Of a stretch of 17,694 bases of DNA, positions 16,192-17,694 are shown piece by piece. Positions within the stretch are counted from its first letter, which is position 1, and each line of letters begins with the position of its first letter. A model generated the notes under the pieces. The model was given only the letters and a program-made list of their open reading frames with translations, searched no databases and was not told where the DNA came from. Where the stretch lies: contig JAYQOT010000050.1 of the NCBI GenBank assembly GCA_038144955.1, positions 1 through 17,694 on the forward strand, read 5' to 3'. The DNA is from Ga0077527 sp038144955 (GTDB lineage: Bacteria; Pseudomonadota; Gammaproteobacteria; Burkholderiales; SG8-41). Position numbers and translations under genes: made by a program.

Positions 16192-16213
16192 CCGGCCTCT
16201 TGGGAGAGGCCGG
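16192..16213. terminator. Symmetric hairpin between convergent genes, possible bidirectional terminator
   Basis: CCGGCCTCT - TGGG - AGAGGCCGG is a perfect 9-base stem with a 4-base loop, centred between the ends of the SirB-family gene (16124) and the usp gene (16274). There is no T-run on either side, so it may instead be a Rho-assisted end or an mRNA-stabilising structure. A short direct repeat, ATGCCAGC, occurs just to the left (16174-16181 and 16185-16192). The rest of the 149-base gap (16125-16273) holds nothing else I recognise. Confidence 0.55.
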
Positions 16214-16273
16214 GTGCAGCGAATAAACGTACCTCGAATCGAGGCAGCGGCACGCCGCCCCGGACCCTGGCGG

Positions 16274-16717
16274 TCAGCGAAGTACCAGCACGGCGATCTT
16301 GGTGTTCGCCAGTACTTTCTGCGTTTCACTGCCGATCAGCAGCTTGGACAGGCCGCTGCGGCCATGCGAAGCCATGGCGATCAGGTCGCAACGGTGTTTC
16401 TTCGCGGCCTTGACGATGGCATCTGCCGCGTAATCACTGCTGACATAAGCGGTGGCGCAGCGTACTCCGGCGGCGGCACAGGCTTTTTTCACGGCCTCAA
16501 GGTGGCGGGCGGCCACTTTCTTGGTACGGGCCTCGTAGTCCTTGGGGGTAATAAAATCGGGTGGCACGTAGTCGGCATAAACGTTGAACCGGTAGGCCGG
16601 TGCTACGTGGAAACCTGTGACCCGCGCCCCGGTTTCCCGGGCAAGTGTCACTGCCTTTTTGATTGCTTTTTTCGACAGCGTTGAGCCGTCGGTGGGGACC
16701 AGTATGTTGCGGAACAT
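16274..16717 (-). CDS. Universal stress protein, UspA family
   Basis: A 147-residue single-domain UspA-fold protein, the only clear gene on the - strand. It begins MFRNILVPTDGS, the first beta-strand and nucleotide-binding Asp of the family, and ends with ASHGRSGLSKLLIGSETQKV, the ATP-binding loop G-9X-G-S; the first glycine of the G-2X-G part is Ala here, common in the MASHGR subgroup. ATP binding is therefore likely but untested. AAGGAG lies 7 bases before the ATG on the - strand (16725-16730 on +). It diverges from ccoN across an FNR palindrome, which suggests induction at low oxygen, as for several anaerobic Usp proteins of pseudomonads. It ends facing the SirB-family gene. Confidence 0.93.
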   Translation of the reverse strand: MFRNILVPTDGSTLSKKAIKKAVTLARETGARVTGFHVAPAYRFNVYADYVPPDFITPKDYEARTKKVAARHLEAVKKACAAAGVRCATAYVSSDYAADAIVKAAKKHRCDLIAMASHGRSGLSKLLIGSETQKVLANTKIAVLVLR

Positions 16718-16753
16718 GGCGATTCTCCTTCAGGGAGGTTGTGCGTTGAAAAC

Positions 16754-16759
16754 AGGTTA
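16754..16759 (-). promoter_or_regulatory. Candidate -10 element for usp
   Basis: On the - strand this reads TAACCT, matching the three most important positions of TATAAT (first T, second A, last T). If transcription starts near 16747, the hexamer spans -12 to -7 and the FNR palindrome is centred at -41.5, the class II arrangement. The leader would be about 30 bases. This is prediction only. Confidence 0.45.
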
Positions 16760-16781
16760 ATCCCTGATGATCGGCGGCTGC

Positions 16782-16795
16782 TTGATATAGATCAA
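16782..16795. promoter_or_regulatory. Perfect FNR/ANR binding site between usp and ccoN
   Basis: TTGAT-ATAG-ATCAA matches the FNR consensus TTGAT-N4-ATCAA in all ten fixed positions. It lies in the 138-base divergent region between usp (-) and ccoN (+). Oxygen-labile FNR/ANR proteins bind this site when oxygen is low, and ccoN operons are classical targets. Its centre (16788/16789) is 41.5 bases from a start site predicted independently by a -10 hexamer on each side. Confidence 0.9.
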
Positions 16796-16817
16796 ACCGG
16801 GTCCATCACGGTGTCCT

Positions 16818-16823
16818 TATGCT
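16818..16823 (+). promoter_or_regulatory. Candidate -10 element for ccoN
   Basis: TATGCT matches four of six positions of TATAAT, including the first T, the A and the last T. With a start near 16830 it spans -12 to -7 and the FNR site is centred at -41.5, overlapping the place of the -35 box, which is the class II FNR layout. The leader to the ccoN ATG would be about 26 bases. Confidence 0.6.
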
Positions 16824-16855
16824 CGCGGCCATGATCAATCCCGCGGGGAGCATTC

Positions 16856-17694
16856 ATGCAGGCGCAATCGACATATAACTACACGGTCGTCAGGCAGTTC
16901 GCGATCATGACCGTGGTCTGGGGCATTGTGGGCATGCTGGTGGGGGTGCTGATTGCCGCCCAGCTGATCTGGCCCGAGCTCAATCTGGGGCCGTGGCTGT
17001 CCTATGGCCGGTTGCGCCCCCTGCATACCAACGCGGTCATTTTTGCTTTTGGCGGCTCGGCGCTATTTGCAACGTCATATTACGTGGTGCAACGGACCTG
17101 CCATGCCCGTCTTTTCGGGGACAAACTGGCCGCGTTCACCTTCTGGGGCTGGCAACTGGTCATCGTGCTGGCAGCGATCAGTCTGCCCCTGGGTTACACC
17201 AGTGCCAAGGAATACGCCGAACTGGAATGGCCGATCGACATCCTGATCACGCTGGTCTGGGTGTCCTATGCGGTGGTTTTTTTTGGCACCGTGGTCAAAC
17301 GCAAGACACCGCACATCTATGTGGCGAACTGGTTTTTCGGTGCTTTCATCATCACGGTGGCTGTACTGCATCTGGTCAACAGCGCGGCTGTGCCTGTCAG
17401 CCTGACCAAATCCTACTCTGCCTATGCCGGTGTGCAGGATGCCATGGTGCAGTGGTGGTACGGCCACAACGCGGTGGGCTTTTTCCTGACTGCCGGGTTT
17501 CTCGGCATGATGTACTACTTCATTCCCAAGCAGGCCGGCAGACCGGTGTATTCCTACCGGCTGTCAGTAGTGCATTTCTGGGCCCTGATCTTCACCTATA
17601 TGTGGGCAGGTCCGCACCACCTGCATTATTCCGCATTGCCTGACTGGGCGCAGTCGATCGGCATGATTTTCTCGCTGGTGCTGCTGGCGCCGTC
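16856..17694 (+). CDS. ccoN: Cbb3-type cytochrome c oxidase subunit I (CcoN), 5' part, cut by window edge
   Basis: The catalytic membrane subunit of the high-affinity cbb3 oxidase; 279 codons are visible of about 470-480. Present so far: heme b ligand His57 (RPLHTNAVIFAFGG), copper-B ligands His204 (WWYGHNAVGFF), His254 and His255 (GPHHLHY), and Tyr248, the tyrosine of IFTYMW that is covalently linked to a histidine in this oxidase class. All positions are the Pseudomonas stutzeri numbering minus three. About seven membrane helices are covered. ATG 16856 has GGGGAG 5 bases upstream and follows an FNR-type promoter. ccoO and ccoP are expected past the window edge. The frame is open to the last base. 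Confidence 0.95.
   Translation, partial: MQAQSTYNYTVVRQFAIMTVVWGIVGMLVGVLIAAQLIWPELNLGPWLSYGRLRPLHTNAVIFAFGGSALFATSYYVVQRTCHARLFGDKLAAFTFWGWQLVIVLAAISLPLGYTSAKEYAELEWPIDILITLVWVSYAVVFFGTVVKRKTPHIYVANWFFGAFIITVAVLHLVNSAAVPVSLTKSYSAYAGVQDAMVQWWYGHNAVGFFLTAGFLGMMYYFIPKQAGRPVYSYRLSVVHFWALIFTYMWAGPHHLHYSALPDWAQSIGMIFSLVLLAP

Noticed and set aside
1..17694. Mobile element, CRISPR array, toxin-antitoxin or defence genes
   Set aside because: No transposase, integrase, regular repeat array or defence domain was found; all sizeable coding space is accounted for by respiratory and housekeeping-type genes.

Overview
The window reads as chromosome from a GC-rich, facultatively anaerobic Gram-negative proteobacterium, most likely a denitrifying or nitrate-respiring betaproteobacterium. 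This is inferred from gene content (cbb3 oxidase genes, a NarX/NarL pair, narK1-narK2-narGHJI, a SirB-family protein) and the general look of the proteins. The genus cannot be fixed from sequence alone. Nearly every gene is on the + strand; the one clear exception is a universal stress protein near the right end. I found no tRNA, rRNA, transposon, CRISPR array or phage gene.

Left edge (1-1862): the 3' part of ccoI, a copper P-type ATPase that supplies the cbb3 oxidase, followed by tiny ccoS. These normally close a ccoNOPGHIS cluster. Only 27 bases later, with a good ribosome binding site and a TTG start, comes narX (1890-3860), overlapped by narL (3857-4516). Together they form a nitrate/nitrite two-component system.

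Centre (4517-14987): a 183-base gap with two overlapping CTAG-containing inverted repeats separates narL from the structural operon. The operon carries narK1 and narK2 (nitrate/nitrite transporters of the two classical NarK types), narG, narH, narJ and narI (membrane-bound nitrate reductase and its chaperone), and a cytoplasmic parvulin-type prolyl isomerase. Gaps are short and narGH, narJI and narI-ppi are coupled, so a single transcript is likely. All cofactor ligands checked in NarG, NarH and NarI are present, at positions almost identical to the E. coli proteins.

Right part (14988-17694): a beta-carbonic anhydrase, a SirB-family membrane protein with a doubtful start, a symmetric hairpin between convergent genes, a UspA-type stress protein on the - strand, and the first 279 codons of ccoN. 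The usp and ccoN genes diverge from an intergenic region with a perfect FNR/ANR palindrome (TTGAT-ATAG-ATCAA). Measured in both directions, a -10-like hexamer lies exactly where a class II FNR promoter needs it.

Together the window is a low-oxygen respiration island. Nitrate is sensed (NarXL), imported (NarK1/K2) and reduced at the quinol-oxidising NarGHI complex, while the flanking cco genes provide high-affinity oxygen respiration. I found no wholly undescribed system. The items most worth a second look are the bidirectional FNR promoter, the CTAG repeats before narK1, the nar genes nested between cco genes, the damaged-looking SirB start, and the cysteine-containing prolyl isomerase inside the nar operon.
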